Positions 1 through 11,388 of a stretch of DNA of 40,410 nucleotides are shown one piece after another. The notes beneath the pieces are model-generated. The model worked only from the letters and a program-made list of their open reading frames with translations. It was not told where the DNA came from and did not search any database. The stretch is from positions 1 to 40,410 of the forward strand of contig JAAFIW010000033.1 in assembly GCA_013297875.1 (NCBI GenBank), read 5' to 3'. Source of the DNA: Comamonadaceae bacterium (GTDB lineage Bacteria > Pseudomonadota > Gammaproteobacteria > Burkholderiales > Burkholderiaceae_C). Position 1 is the stretch's first letter; each line of letters begins with the position of its first letter. A program made the translations under genes and the position numbers.

Positions 1-1
1 A

Positions 2-295
2 CCCGCACCTGGCTTCCGTCTGTGCGGTGAGACCAGCGTGTTGACGTTCAATGCACCCGGCGGCCAGTCCGTTCTGGGTGCCGAGATCGCCCGCACTGAC
101 TTCAGCACAGGTACGATCCGTGACGGCTGGGCCAATGTCGCTACGCCTGGCGTGGCAACCGGTGTTGCACCTTCCGCAGGCGGCAACGGCCTGCCTATCA
201 TTGGTAAGGCCTTCACACGCGCTGGTAACGGCACCGTGTCGGCTAACTTTGGTGCAGCTTGGGAACACCGCTACATTCGCCCTGTTACACCTTGA
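2..295 (+). CDS. C-terminal end of a probable secreted or surface protein (5' truncated)
   Basis: The frame is open from the first bases of the window to a TGA at about 295, so only the last 97 or so residues are present. They are rich in Gly, Ala, Thr, Val and Asn and poor in Lys and Cys, with beta-type alternation, and end in a Trp/His/Tyr/Arg-rich tail. This composition suits the end of an exported surface or S-layer-like protein, but I recognise no domain. A strong terminator follows directly, so this is the 3' end of its transcript. The neighbouring periplasmic PPIase and polysaccharide exporter fit an envelope role only by context. Confidence 0.5.
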   Translation, partial: PAPGFRLCGETSVLTFNAPGGQSVLGAEIARTDFSTGTIRDGWANVATPGVATGVAPSAGGNGLPIIGKAFTRAGNGTVSANFGAAWEHRYIRPVTP

Positions 296-320
296 TTGCT
301 TGATTTTGTTAGCGTAAGTT

Positions 321-355
321 GAAAAAGCGGGGATTTTTCCCCGCTTTTTCTTTTG
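321..355 (+). terminator. Rho-independent terminator
   Basis: A perfect 12-bp stem (GAAAAAGCGGGG / CCCCGCTTTTTC, 321-332 and 339-350) with a 6-nt loop is followed by a T-rich tail. It lies 25 bp after the stop of the truncated first gene and before the PPIase gene, so it should isolate the polysaccharide genes from upstream transcription. The A-rich left arm means it could also work on the other strand. Confidence 0.9.
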
Positions 356-390
356 TACTGTGTTTTTGATTGCTATTTTTACGTTGAAAA

Positions 391-1266
391 ATGAAACTCT
401 CGTCTTTTTTTAAAAAGTATCTTTGTCTTGTCGCGCTTTTCACAGTGTCGATTTGCTCAGCCCAAACCGAATTGGCAAATGTGAACGGCGTTACCGTTAC
501 AACCATTGACGTGCAGGGTGATGCTTTGCGAATTCCCGTCGAAACCCGAAAATCGACACTGGCCAAGCCAGAAGCTATTTTTCAATTGTCCAACAACTTG
601 ATTATTCGGCGCGCATTTGCGGCGCAGGCCGAAGCAACTGGTCTGGCGAATGATCCCGCTGTAAAGGCTGCTATCACGATCGCACGCGATCGTCTTCTTT
701 CTGAACTGCTGTTTGCGCGGATGGATGCTGCCAACAAACCTAGCGACGCAGCGCTGGAGGCACTGGCAAGCGCTACCTACAAGAGCAACCCGAAGCGTTT
801 TGATCTGCCAGAGGAGACTCGAGCCCGCCATATTTTGATCCGGCTCGAAACTGCTGATGCCAAAACAAAAGCTACAGAAATTTTGACAGAACTGCAAAAG
901 GGCGCAGATTTCTCTGCAATAGCCAAAGAAAAATCTCAGGATCCAGGGTCTGCCACACAAGGCGGGGATTTGGGTTGGTTTCCCAAGGGGCGAATGGTTT
1001 CGTCGTTTGAAGATGCATTATCCAAGCTGAACAAACCGGGTGAGCTAAGCGGCGTAGTGGAAACCCAATTTGGTTTTCACGTTATCAAATTTGAGGAACG
1101 CAAAAGTCCAGGTATCCGCTCATTTGAAGAAGTGAAAGACGTTTTGATTCGTGAAGCGCTTGTTAAAGTTTTGAATGATGCACGCTTGGTAGAGGTGCAG
1201 AAAATCCAGGACAAAATCAAGTTCAATCAGGCAGCCATGGAAGAGTTTGCCAACTCCAATAAGTAA
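391..1266 (+). CDS. Periplasmic peptidyl-prolyl cis-trans isomerase, parvulin (SurA/PpiC/EpsD-like)
   Basis: The 291-residue product starts with a signal peptide (Lys-rich start, hydrophobic core, cleavage near CSAQ at about 22-25). A helical SurA-N-like chaperone region follows (about 30-145), then one parvulin rotamase domain (about 148-240) with the family pattern ARHILI, GADFSAIAKEKSQD, GGDLGWF and FGFHVIK. It should isomerise X-Pro bonds and chaperone exported proteins. One rotamase domain makes it closer to PpiC or EpsD-type proteins of exopolysaccharide loci than to two-domain SurA. Its stop is 5 bp before the ABC permease start, so the two are probably co-transcribed. Confidence 0.88.
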   Translation: MKLSSFFKKYLCLVALFTVSICSAQTELANVNGVTVTTIDVQGDALRIPVETRKSTLAKPEAIFQLSNNLIIRRAFAAQAEATGLANDPAVKAAITIARDRLLSELLFARMDAANKPSDAALEALASATYKSNPKRFDLPEETRARHILIRLETADAKTKATEILTELQKGADFSAIAKEKSQDPGSATQGGDLGWFPKGRMVSSFEDALSKLNKPGELSGVVETQFGFHVIKFEERKSPGIRSFEEVKDVLIREALVKVLNDARLVEVQKIQDKIKFNQAAMEEFANSNK

Positions 1267-1271
1267 GTTCT

Positions 1272-2072
1272 ATGAAGCCGTTCTTTGAAGAGGCGGTGAC
1301 TGCTTGGCGATCGCGTGCTCTTGTATGGGTATTGACACGTCGAGAGATCTCGGCGCGCTACGCCGGATCAATGGGTGGGTTTTTTTGGGCGTACGCGCAG
1401 CCAATTCTGACCATTGCTGCGTACTATTTGGTTTTTGATGTGGTGTTTGCCATGCGCCTGGGCGAGCAGGCTCCCACGCGGGCGGTTGGTGCATTTTTGA
1501 TCGTGGGGGCACTACCCTGGATGGCTTTTTGCGACTGCGTGGGACGAGGCATGAACAGCTTGCTTGACACTGGCGATGTACTAAAAAAAAATCCTCTGCC
1601 CGCGGTTCTCTTTCCAGTCCGCAGTGTGCTTGCCAGCGCCATCGTTTACGCGCCCCTCATTCTGCTGTTGACCCTGGCATATAGCCCAACGCATCGGTTT
1701 TCATCGGCATTGCTTGCACTTCCTGTTCTATTGTTGCTGCAATTGATACTGTGTTTGTTCCTGGGATACTTGCTGGCTATAGCGGCCGCAGCTCTGCGAG
1801 ACACAATCCAGTTTGTTGGATTTCTGTTTTCTGTGGGTATTTTTTTATCGCCGGTACTCTTTCCGTTGAGTATGTTCCCTCAGGAGTGGCGATGGGTTCT
1901 TTGGTTGAACCCCATGACAGCATTGGTGACGGGTTATCAGACGGTACTTTTGCAGGGGCAGTGGCCTGTAGACTCTGTTTGGTGGATTACCCTCGCCTGG
2001 CTCGCGCTAACAGCTGTTGTTTTGAGTCTGTTGATTTCACGCAGTCGTGATGAATTGCTGGATTGGCTATGA
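1272..2072 (+). CDS. wzm: ABC-2 type polysaccharide export permease (Wzm/KpsM family)
   Basis: The 266-residue protein has a short cytoplasmic N-terminus containing the RREISARYAGSMGG stretch typical of Wzm/KpsM/TagG permeases, then about six hydrophobic segments and a C-terminal Arg/Asp-rich tail. It should form the inner-membrane channel that exports a finished lipid-linked glycan with the adjacent ATPase. Its TGA overlaps the ATG of the ATPase gene (ATGA at 2069-2072), a strong sign of translational coupling. The exported polymer cannot be read from the sequence. Confidence 0.9.
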   Translation: MKPFFEEAVTAWRSRALVWVLTRREISARYAGSMGGFFWAYAQPILTIAAYYLVFDVVFAMRLGEQAPTRAVGAFLIVGALPWMAFCDCVGRGMNSLLDTGDVLKKNPLPAVLFPVRSVLASAIVYAPLILLLTLAYSPTHRFSSALLALPVLLLLQLILCLFLGYLLAIAAAALRDTIQFVGFLFSVGIFLSPVLFPLSMFPQEWRWVLWLNPMTALVTGYQTVLLQGQWPVDSVWWITLAWLALTAVVLSLLISRSRDELLDWL

Positions 2073-3304
2073 GTCAGGTGAATCTATTGGGTGCACCCGT
2101 ATTAGAGGTCAGGCAGCTAGGAAAGAACTATAGATCCTATGGTTCACCTAAAGCCAGGTTTGCGAAACTGCTAACTGGAAAAACCTCCGCACCCTTGCAT
2201 TGGGCTTTACGTGAGGTGTCGTTTGAGCTTCGCCGCGGGCAGTGTCTGGGCGTCGTTGGTGATAACGGCGCAGGTAAGAGTACCTTGTTGAAGCTTGTCG
2301 CTGGTACCTTGCGCCCATCTGTCGGACAGCGCAGACTGATTGGACGTGTCACGGCCATTCTTGAATTGGGTGCAGGTTTTCATCCAGAAATCAGTGGCCG
2401 AGATAATCTATATTTCGCCGGAAGTCTGATCGGTATCGACACTGCCCAGATGCGGAACCTGGAGTCGTCAGTTATTGAATTTTCTGAACTAGGTAGCGCC
2501 GTCGACCGTGCGGTCAAAACCTATTCATCGGGAATGATTGTTCGATTGGCATTTGCCTTGGTGACGGCGGTAGAACCAGAAGTTCTCATTATTGATGAGG
2601 CATTGGCCGTTGGGGATCAGCATTTTCAAAAAAAATGCATTGAACGGATTGACTCGTTTCGACGAAACGGGTGCGCAATATTGTTTTGCTCTCACAGCCT
2701 TTACCATGTTCGCCAATTGTGCGATACGGCGCTGTGGCTTGACAGGGGTGTCCAGCGTGCTTTGGGGGCAACTGACGAAGTGCTCGCTGGGTATGAAGCA
2801 CATGTGCGCTTGCTGGATCAGGGAGATGGGCCTCCCAACCTTGATGAGAGACCCATGGTCGAGTCACAATTACCAAAAGTACAAGCGGTATCTTTGACCA
2901 CGGACAGATTGGGGGTCATTACAAAAGTCACGGTAAACAATCTGGGTGATGTCGCTCACGTGCTCACGGGCCCCGATCTCGTTGTCTCCGTGGAAGCACG
3001 TTTGCAGCCAGGTGAACGACCATCCATTGGTGTGATGTTGGAGCAAGAGCATGGCATCGGTATCACGGTGGTCGCCACACATGTTGATTCGTTTATGCCG
3101 ATTTGTGGGCCAGATGGGTTGTGGCGTGCAACAGTGGCTTTTCCAGACCTCAAACTACACAGTGGCAGCTACGTTTTGAGCGTCTACCTAGCCGATGAGC
3201 AAGGCCTTGTGATTTACGATGATTGGCATCATTGCAAGCGATTCAACTGGACATACACAAGCAGATTACCAGGGTTGTTGCAATTGGAGCATCGCTGGAC
3301 TTGA
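2069..3304 (+). CDS. wzt: Polysaccharide ABC transporter ATP-binding protein with C-terminal cargo-binding domain (Wzt family)
   Basis: I chose the ATG that overlaps the permease stop; a TTG 6 bp upstream is less likely. The 411-residue product has a Walker A (GDNGAGKS, about 64-71), the polysaccharide-exporter stretch LGAGFHPEISGRDNLY (about 100-115), an ABC signature YSSGM (152-156), Walker B (VLIIDEAL, 172-179) and an H-loop His near 209. Residues about 255-411 form a further beta-rich domain, as in Wzt proteins that recognise the modified non-reducing end of an O-antigen before export. That extra domain suggests chains must be capped to be exported, which bears on the methyltransferase fusion encoded next door. 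Confidence 0.92.
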   Translation: MSQVNLLGAPVLEVRQLGKNYRSYGSPKARFAKLLTGKTSAPLHWALREVSFELRRGQCLGVVGDNGAGKSTLLKLVAGTLRPSVGQRRLIGRVTAILELGAGFHPEISGRDNLYFAGSLIGIDTAQMRNLESSVIEFSELGSAVDRAVKTYSSGMIVRLAFALVTAVEPEVLIIDEALAVGDQHFQKKCIERIDSFRRNGCAILFCSHSLYHVRQLCDTALWLDRGVQRALGATDEVLAGYEAHVRLLDQGDGPPNLDERPMVESQLPKVQAVSLTTDRLGVITKVTVNNLGDVAHVLTGPDLVVSVEARLQPGERPSIGVMLEQEHGIGITVVATHVDSFMPICGPDGLWRATVAFPDLKLHSGSYVLSVYLADEQGLVIYDDWHHCKRFNWTYTSRLPGLLQLEHRWT

Positions 3305-3310
3305 GTACTC

Positions 3311-6300
3311 TCAGGCACGCAGCCAGCTTTTGACGCGAGTTTGCCAGCGTAGGGGGATTTTCCGGGCAACTGACCGCATCACTGGCATCGCACGAACGTG
3401 TACCAGCGCACTTAAGGCCTTGCCTTTAAGGCCCCTTGACGCTGACTCCACCAACCCAACTCCGATCCGGTGAGCGTCAAGAAAAGAAATATCAACGGGT
3501 GCAAGATTGGGCGTTGTCGCCAAGCCTGCTAAGTAGTGGTTCTTGTAGGACCAATTGTCTTGTGTGTGTTCATTTGCCATGGGCTGCATGGCCCAGGTCA
3601 ACCGTGGTGCAATACCGTTGACGAAATGCGCCGATCGCAAGTTTTCAATGAATTCAAGCATCTGAGCGCTTGGCAAATCCCAATTGACGAGCCAACTCCA
3701 ACTGCGTCCACTGAGTCTCTCTGGAAAAGCACCCAAGTTCGGTGCCAGTACAGGCAAACCTGCAACCAGGCAGGCACTGAGCGTGTAGCTATATGTTTCA
3801 GGCCAAACAGCTGGGAACCATATCAAATCTGGTTTCAGCCATTCAAGCAGTTGAGGCAAATCCGCTTCCTCATAAGCGCCGTGAACGGTTAAAGCAGCTT
3901 TGGGTTGCGTATTTAAGCTCCTGTAGGCGTGCCCCAAAAGATGAAACTCGACGGGCGTTCCTCGCTTTGCCGCCAGAACCGCGACATCCTCCAGCAAGTC
4001 GGCACCTTTGATGCGACTCATCCCACCGAGTACTGCTACACGGAGCTTGGCACCAGGTTTCAGTGGCACCACGGTTGGAGTCCGCAGAACGCTCAAGTCC
4101 GGAATATCTGTATGGGGGGCATGCTGCAAATTGGTGAGTGGCAATACTCGTAGCAAGTGCTTGCCCGTGTCTCGGGACGGCGTTAGCACGTAGCGGGCGC
4201 GCGTGAGTAAATGCCCATGAACGCGCCGCCAACTGACGATGTCTAAATTCCCTGGAGCCGGTGTCGCTTGAAGACACTTGACACATTGGCTCTCACCTTC
4301 TTCTCCACAATATCTGTCCGTGTGATCGGTCAATGAAATCTGCGGACAGATGGAGAAGTAGTCATGCGCCGTGATGTCCCAGCTTACGCCCATTTCGTCA
4401 CCCAAACCGAACACTTCCCCATGATGTCCGAGCAAGTGATGGTAGTGAATATGCACCACGCCGAGTGCCTGAAGCGCCTGCAAAAAGACGGGCCACTCTT
4501 GCGGCAACCGAAAACTCAAATTGAGTGTCCCGCCGTCCATCGAGGTGGTGTTTAGCAGAATTGAACTTCCCGGAATAGGAGTCAGCGTTAAGAACTGAAC
4601 TTCCTTGCTCAAGTGCGTTGCGAGTTCATTCACATGCCGTAACGTACCGCCAGCACGGTCATGCAGAACTGCCAGCACACAAGGCTTGCCCGACGCTCGA
4701 ATACGTGCCACGTCAAGGGACAACCTTGCCTTTGCGGCAGGATCCGAGGCAACAAATCGGTGTACCTCGGGTTCGTAGCCGGGATGCAGCCGGCGCAGTT
4801 TTTCAACTGCTTCCCGTTCGCGGGTCGACTTGCTGTCGCCAAAACTGACGCCCCCCGTGTGGAGCACAAAGGTATCAAGTGCGTGCAGGTTGCGCCATCC
4901 CAAACCACTGGCGCGGCAGCAAAAGTCATTCTCTTCACCATAGCCTTTGCCGAATTGCTCCACGTCGAATAAACCAACCTCGTCCAAGCAGTCGCGCCGG
5001 ATGTACATGCAAAATCCCACGCCGGTTGGCACGTCGACTACCTGCCCGGGGTTTACCTGCGCACAAAGTCGGTCAAGGCTTGCAGTGTCCCATCCGAACG
5101 GAAGCTCGTTCGGTTGGCAAAACTTTGGGTAACTGCAGATCGTCGCGTTGTTTGAAAACGGCGTAACGCTAGCAACTCGCTTGTCGCTGTAGGCGGCCAG
5201 CCGGAGTCGATCAAGCCAGTCGTTGGCGACTTCGGTGTCGCTGTTGAGCAGGAGAACATCATTGCCATCACTGACAGCCATCCCCCTGTTCACCGTACCG
5301 ACAAACCCCAGATTAACTGGGTTTTCCAGTAAAACCATTCGCTCATCATTCGGGCAAAACTCGCGCAACCACTGCGTGAGTTCTGGATCAGGGCTGCAAT
5401 CGTTCACAACCAAGAGCCGCCAGGGGGTTGTGCACTGGCTTCGCAAAACCGATTCAATGCACAGCTTGGTATCTTCCAGTCCTTTGTAAACAGGAACGAT
5501 GATGTCTACGGTTTCTGTTCGAGCTTGGTCAAGCGAGAGCTCCGGGCTCGCGACTTCAGACTCGCGCTGAACGGGTCGTCGACCAAATAAATCAGATAGA
5601 AACATTTTTGCATGAACCAGAGGCCGAGTAGCCCGAAACACAGTGGACTTTTCTATCCATTGAAGGTGATTGATCAACGCGTCCATGCGCACCTTGACCT
5701 GCGACTCCTGAGTCCGAAGCAGCAACACTTGCCGGGCCAGGAGATTCTTTTCCAACACCAGCCCCTTCTTTTCGCTGATCAGTATGCGATTGTCGTTCGC
5801 CAGCGCCGAATAAGATGCTTGTTGGACAGTCAGGCGTTCGCCGCTGACGCGGGTTGCCTGCAGCAAGTCATTTCTGGCGTTTGCTGTCGCAATCTGGCTT
5901 TCGTGCAACTCTGCGAAAGCCTGCATCTTTTCTGCGTGGTTGCGTTGGGCATCGCTTCGGGCGGCTTCAGCTTCAGCAAGAGCATGTTCAGCCTCCCGCT
6001 TCACTTGCATCAACTCATTCAACGCAGTCACGCGTTCTGTTTCGTGTTTGCTACGCAGCTGAGTCAATGCCTGATTCGTTTCGGCTAAATCCCGCTGTAG
6101 GGATTGAATAGACAAACTGGCTTCCAACTGGGCATCAACCCAGCGGGCGTTTGCCAACTGCGCGGCCTGTCTTAATCGACTCACCTCTTCATTCAATGGC
6201 GACAGTGATTGCGCAAGGGTCAAGTAGTCGGCTGACATGGGCCAGCCAACCTCGACTTCGAGTACGCCATCACCCGATTCCATACAGGCGCGCACGGTTT

Positions 6301-7405
6301 CAGCAGGGATCGGCAACTCAATCCACGGATCATCTCCGTACAACAGCGCGATAGCAGACGATGTCGCCCACGGTGTACGCAAGCTCATTTCATGTTGAGG
6401 CGCGTCAAAGAGGGTGGCAAGACCGTCGGTGCCCATAGCCCAGGACCAGACGACCTGGTTCTTCGCAAGCAGCTGGATTTTGTGCAGATGAAGAAAACCA
6501 GGGCGATCCGCTGGATCCAGTCGCAGTTTGGTAAATCCCGAAGATGCGGGCAAGGTGAATCGCAAAGTCTGATGCAAGGCACCTATTTCACCGGTCGCAA
6601 CCACCTTTTGATCTTCTTGAAACCCAGTTTCATCCCCGACATACAGTTGTGCAGAAAACAGCGCCCTCGCCATATCCGGCAAGCGGGTTTGAGGGGCTGG
6701 TGCGAGTGCGCCTGCTGAAAGCTGTGCAACGACCAGCAATTGGTAAACGGCCGCGTCCGGTAAAGAGAGCAGGTAGCGATGTACGGCGGGTGGCAGTCGA
6801 TCCAGGGGCGTTTTGAATTCCGAATCAACTGGCGGGAGATCAATCGTGTCTACCTGCATGCAATGCCAGCCGGACTGCTCTAAAAAATCGCACAAGCTCT
6901 TGCGGGTGAAGAATCGCAAATGTGTTCTATCGAGAAGCCCTTCATCCCGGTACGAAAAATCCCCCTCCATCAGCTCTGCAATCAAGCCGCAGTAGGCGGC
7001 ATTGGGTACAGAAATCAGCAATTTTCCGTCCGGTTTCAACAGGTTGCGACAGCGGTGCAACACAGTTTCTGGTTGTTTCAGGTGTTCAATGACATCGGCA
7101 CAGACGATGAAGTCGTAGCTGTGTGCTCTGAATGCATCCACCCATTGGTCAGAATCAAGGTCGGCCACATCAACGCGCCGGTAGTAGGGGCGGGCAAGAC
7201 TCGCCTCTTTCTCGTTGTAGGTCACGCCATCCACATCACACTGCAATTGGCCGTTCAGATAGCTACCCAGCGCACCGCTTCCAGTTCCCAAGTCGAGCAC
7301 GCTGGTGCCTGCATGGATGTAGCTGGCAATCACTGAAAGCGAGGTTCGCTGATCCTGCGAGATGCTTCTCAAATAGACATGGCTTGCGCCGACAAGACTT
7401 GTCAT
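3311..7405 (-). CDS. Methyltransferase / coiled-coil / GT2 / GT4 fusion protein
   Basis: I chose the ATG at 7405 because it overlaps the rfbB stop (ATGA); an upstream in-frame ATG lies at 7432. The 1364-residue protein has a class I SAM methyltransferase (about 15-185; VLDLGTGSG at 36-44, then ADVIEHL), a linker with beta character (about 240-390), and a proline-poor coiled coil (about 400-580). A GT2 glycosyltransferase follows (about 632-860; DIIVPVYKG, then LLLNSDTEV as the metal/nucleotide motif), then a GT4-like domain (about 909-1290). The GT4-like part carries a Cys cluster (CPQ...YCGE...CVKC) and the C-terminal PETYSYTL stretch with the usual E-x7-E glutamate region. It probably elongates and methylates a surface glycan. 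It ends 6 bp from the convergent wzt gene. Confidence 0.88.
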   Translation of the reverse strand: MTSLVGASHVYLRSISQDQRTSLSVIASYIHAGTSVLDLGTGSGALGSYLNGQLQCDVDGVTYNEKEASLARPYYRRVDVADLDSDQWVDAFRAHSYDFIVCADVIEHLKQPETVLHRCRNLLKPDGKLLISVPNAAYCGLIAELMEGDFSYRDEGLLDRTHLRFFTRKSLCDFLEQSGWHCMQVDTIDLPPVDSEFKTPLDRLPPAVHRYLLSLPDAAVYQLLVVAQLSAGALAPAPQTRLPDMARALFSAQLYVGDETGFQEDQKVVATGEIGALHQTLRFTLPASSGFTKLRLDPADRPGFLHLHKIQLLAKNQVVWSWAMGTDGLATLFDAPQHEMSLRTPWATSSAIALLYGDDPWIELPIPAETVRACMESGDGVLEVEVGWPMSADYLTLAQSLSPLNEEVSRLRQAAQLANARWVDAQLEASLSIQSLQRDLAETNQALTQLRSKHETERVTALNELMQVKREAEHALAEAEAARSDAQRNHAEKMQAFAELHESQIATANARNDLLQATRVSGERLTVQQASYSALANDNRILISEKKGLVLEKNLLARQVLLLRTQESQVKVRMDALINHLQWIEKSTVFRATRPLVHAKMFLSDLFGRRPVQRESEVASPELSLDQARTETVDIIVPVYKGLEDTKLCIESVLRSQCTTPWRLLVVNDCSPDPELTQWLREFCPNDERMVLLENPVNLGFVGTVNRGMAVSDGNDVLLLNSDTEVANDWLDRLRLAAYSDKRVASVTPFSNNATICSYPKFCQPNELPFGWDTASLDRLCAQVNPGQVVDVPTGVGFCMYIRRDCLDEVGLFDVEQFGKGYGEENDFCCRASGLGWRNLHALDTFVLHTGGVSFGDSKSTREREAVEKLRRLHPGYEPEVHRFVASDPAAKARLSLDVARIRASGKPCVLAVLHDRAGGTLRHVNELATHLSKEVQFLTLTPIPGSSILLNTTSMDGGTLNLSFRLPQEWPVFLQALQALGVVHIHYHHLLGHHGEVFGLGDEMGVSWDITAHDYFSICPQISLTDHTDRYCGEEGESQCVKCLQATPAPGNLDIVSWRRVHGHLLTRARYVLTPSRDTGKHLLRVLPLTNLQHAPHTDIPDLSVLRTPTVVPLKPGAKLRVAVLGGMSRIKGADLLEDVAVLAAKRGTPVEFHLLGHAYRSLNTQPKAALTVHGAYEEADLPQLLEWLKPDLIWFPAVWPETYSYTLSACLVAGLPVLAPNLGAFPERLSGRSWSWLVNWDLPSAQMLEFIENLRSAHFVNGIAPRLTWAMQPMANEHTQDNWSYKNHYLAGLATTPNLAPVDISFLDAHRIGVGLVESASRGLKGKALSALVHVRAMPVMRSVARKIPLRWQTRVKSWLRA

Positions 7406-8421
7406 TGCTTGGACAGAACGGATCGAATCCAATCAGGATGATCAAGATACCAATGCACCGTGTCTTTGATGCCTTGTTCAAAGGCAACTGCCGGTAACCA
7501 GTTCAGATTGCCAGATATTTTGCTGTCATCTATTGCATACCGCCGGTCGTGCCCGAGTCGATCGGTGACGTGCGTCACCAGTGAAACATAGGACTGGCCG
7601 TCTGATCGGGGTTGTGCGGCATCGAGTGTTGCGCAAATGGTTTTCACTACATCCATGTTGCTGCGCTCCGATCGACCGCCAATGTTGTAGGTATCTCCGG
7701 GCACGCCGTTTTGAAGAACCATGCGCAAAGCGCTGCAGTGGTCATCCACATGTAACCAGTCCCTGATTTGCTGACCATCGCCGTATACAGGCAGTGGCTT
7801 GTTGGCCAAGGCATTCAAAATCATTAATGGAATCAGCTTCTCCGGGAATTGGCGTGGCCCGTAATTGTTGGAGCAGTTTGTCGTGAGTGTCGGTAGACCA
7901 TAAGTGTGGTGATAAGCACGTACAAAATGATCAGATGCTGCTTTGGAGGCCGAATAGGGGCTGTTCGGTTCGTAGCGATGCAACTCGGTAAAGGCCGGCG
8001 CATCTGGCGAGAGTGAACCAAAAACCTCGTCGGTCGAAACGTGCAAGAAACGAAAATCAGAGCGACAGCCAATGGAACGCCAATAGGCCAAGCTTGCATC
8101 GAGCAGCTTCAGCGTGCCCACCACGTTGGTTTGGGCAAAGGCAACAGGCGCGGAAATGGAGCGATCAACATGGCTCTCGGCTGCGAAGTGAATGACGGCG
8201 CGTGGTTGGTGCTTTTCCAGCAGTTCTGCAATCAGGCTTGTGTCGGCGATGTCGCCCATCACAAAACGGTAGAACTCATTGTCTTCAACGCTGGCCAAGC
8301 TGGCCCGGTGGCCCGCATAGGTCAACAAATCAAGATTCACCAGTGTTTCTTTTATCTCCCGTACCCACTGCAGCACGAATGCAGATCCAATAAATCCGCA
8401 TCCCCCGGTCACTAAAATCAT
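7402..8421 (-). CDS. rfbB: dTDP-glucose 4,6-dehydratase
   Basis: The 339-residue extended SDR starts with the NAD-binding motif TGGCGFIGS. It carries the dehydratase signature VSTDEVFGSL, the catalytic Tyr-Lys pair in YSASKAASDH, and the TTNCSNNYGPRQFPEKLIPL and VYGDGQQIRDWLHVDDH stretches diagnostic of RmlB/RfbB. It converts dTDP-glucose to dTDP-4-keto-6-deoxyglucose, the branch point to dTDP-rhamnose and amino sugars. rfbA, rfbC and rfbD are not in the window. Its stop overlaps the start of the fusion glycosyltransferase gene, so both lie in one transcript. The enzyme implies that the polymer contains a 6-deoxy sugar such as rhamnose. Confidence 0.96.
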   Translation of the reverse strand: MILVTGGCGFIGSAFVLQWVREIKETLVNLDLLTYAGHRASLASVEDNEFYRFVMGDIADTSLIAELLEKHQPRAVIHFAAESHVDRSISAPVAFAQTNVVGTLKLLDASLAYWRSIGCRSDFRFLHVSTDEVFGSLSPDAPAFTELHRYEPNSPYSASKAASDHFVRAYHHTYGLPTLTTNCSNNYGPRQFPEKLIPLMILNALANKPLPVYGDGQQIRDWLHVDDHCSALRMVLQNGVPGDTYNIGGRSERSNMDVVKTICATLDAAQPRSDGQSYVSLVTHVTDRLGHDRRYAIDDSKISGNLNWLPAVAFEQGIKDTVHWYLDHPDWIRSVLSKQ

Positions 8422-8503
8422 GGTTAATGCACTACCTTACTAGAGCGAAGCAAAAATTACACCGGCCTGATTGTACGTGTGCCCTGCGGCAGCCATAACC
8501 CGA

Positions 8504-9250
8504 ATGCACACCCCCAACATCACGGTCTCTATTGTCAGCCACGCACATAGCGATTCTGTCCGCCAACTCGTTGACCAGCTGAGCAGATTGCATGCTGGCC
8601 GCATTGCGCATGTCGTCATCACACACAACCTGCCGTCTGCGTACTTGTTCCCGTCGCCCGAGCATCTACCTTTCGAAGTGACCGAGCGCACCAATACCAG
8701 GCCATTGGGGTTTGGTGCCAATCACAACCTAGCCTTCCAGCATTGCAAAACCGACTACTTTTGCGTGCTCAACCCCGATATCACGCTCAACACTGATTCC
8801 GTGTGGACCAACCTCCTGGCGCAATTTGAGGATCCAGACACAGGCTGCGTTTACCCAGTGTCGCTGGCACCGGACGGTTCGATTCAAGACAGTGAGCGGG
8901 AGCTGGTGACGCCCTTGGCCTTGTTGCGCCGTCACGTGGCAGGCTTGCCGCCTCGCCGGGTTGATTGGGTCAGCGCCGCCTTTTTGCTGGTGTCGTCCAA
9001 GACATGGCAAGGTATAGACGGTTTTGATGATCGCTACCACATGTATTGCGAAGACGTTGACTTTTGCTTGCGATTACAACTGGCTGGCTGGACACTGACT
9101 CGAGGATCTGCCAGCGTTGTCCATGTCGGCGCGCGGCAAAGCAGGCGTCAATACCGGCACTTACTCTGGCACCTCGGCAGCCTGCTTCGTCTGTGGTTGA
9201 GTCCGGTCTTCTATCGTTATCGACGTCAGATTGCAGCCTTCAAAGCCTGA
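8504..9250 (+). CDS. GT2 family glycosyltransferase (rhamnosyltransferase-like)
   Basis: I use the ATG at 8504; an in-frame TTG at 8471 would add an unlikely N-terminus. The 248-residue product begins with the GT-A nucleotide-binding strand (NITVSIVSH). It carries GFGANHNLAF, the DxD-like FCVLNPDI, and the acceptor-side MYCEDVDFCLRLQLAGW stretch, all typical of WbbL-type rhamnosyl and related transferases. There is no membrane segment, so it should act at the cytoplasmic face. It is divergent from rfbB and 73 bp ahead of the WecA-like gene. A link to dTDP-rhamnose is suggested by rfbB but not proven. Confidence 0.88.
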   Translation: MHTPNITVSIVSHAHSDSVRQLVDQLSRLHAGRIAHVVITHNLPSAYLFPSPEHLPFEVTERTNTRPLGFGANHNLAFQHCKTDYFCVLNPDITLNTDSVWTNLLAQFEDPDTGCVYPVSLAPDGSIQDSERELVTPLALLRRHVAGLPPRRVDWVSAAFLLVSSKTWQGIDGFDDRYHMYCEDVDFCLRLQLAGWTLTRGSASVVHVGARQSRRQYRHLLWHLGSLLRLWLSPVFYRYRRQIAAFKA

Positions 9251-9323
9251 GTTCTGTCAGGTCGGCAGCTGGCAAAGATTCTGACGGGATAATCCGCACT
9301 GCTCCCAGTCACCAACGCCCTCT

Positions 9324-11388
<2,065 letters not shown>

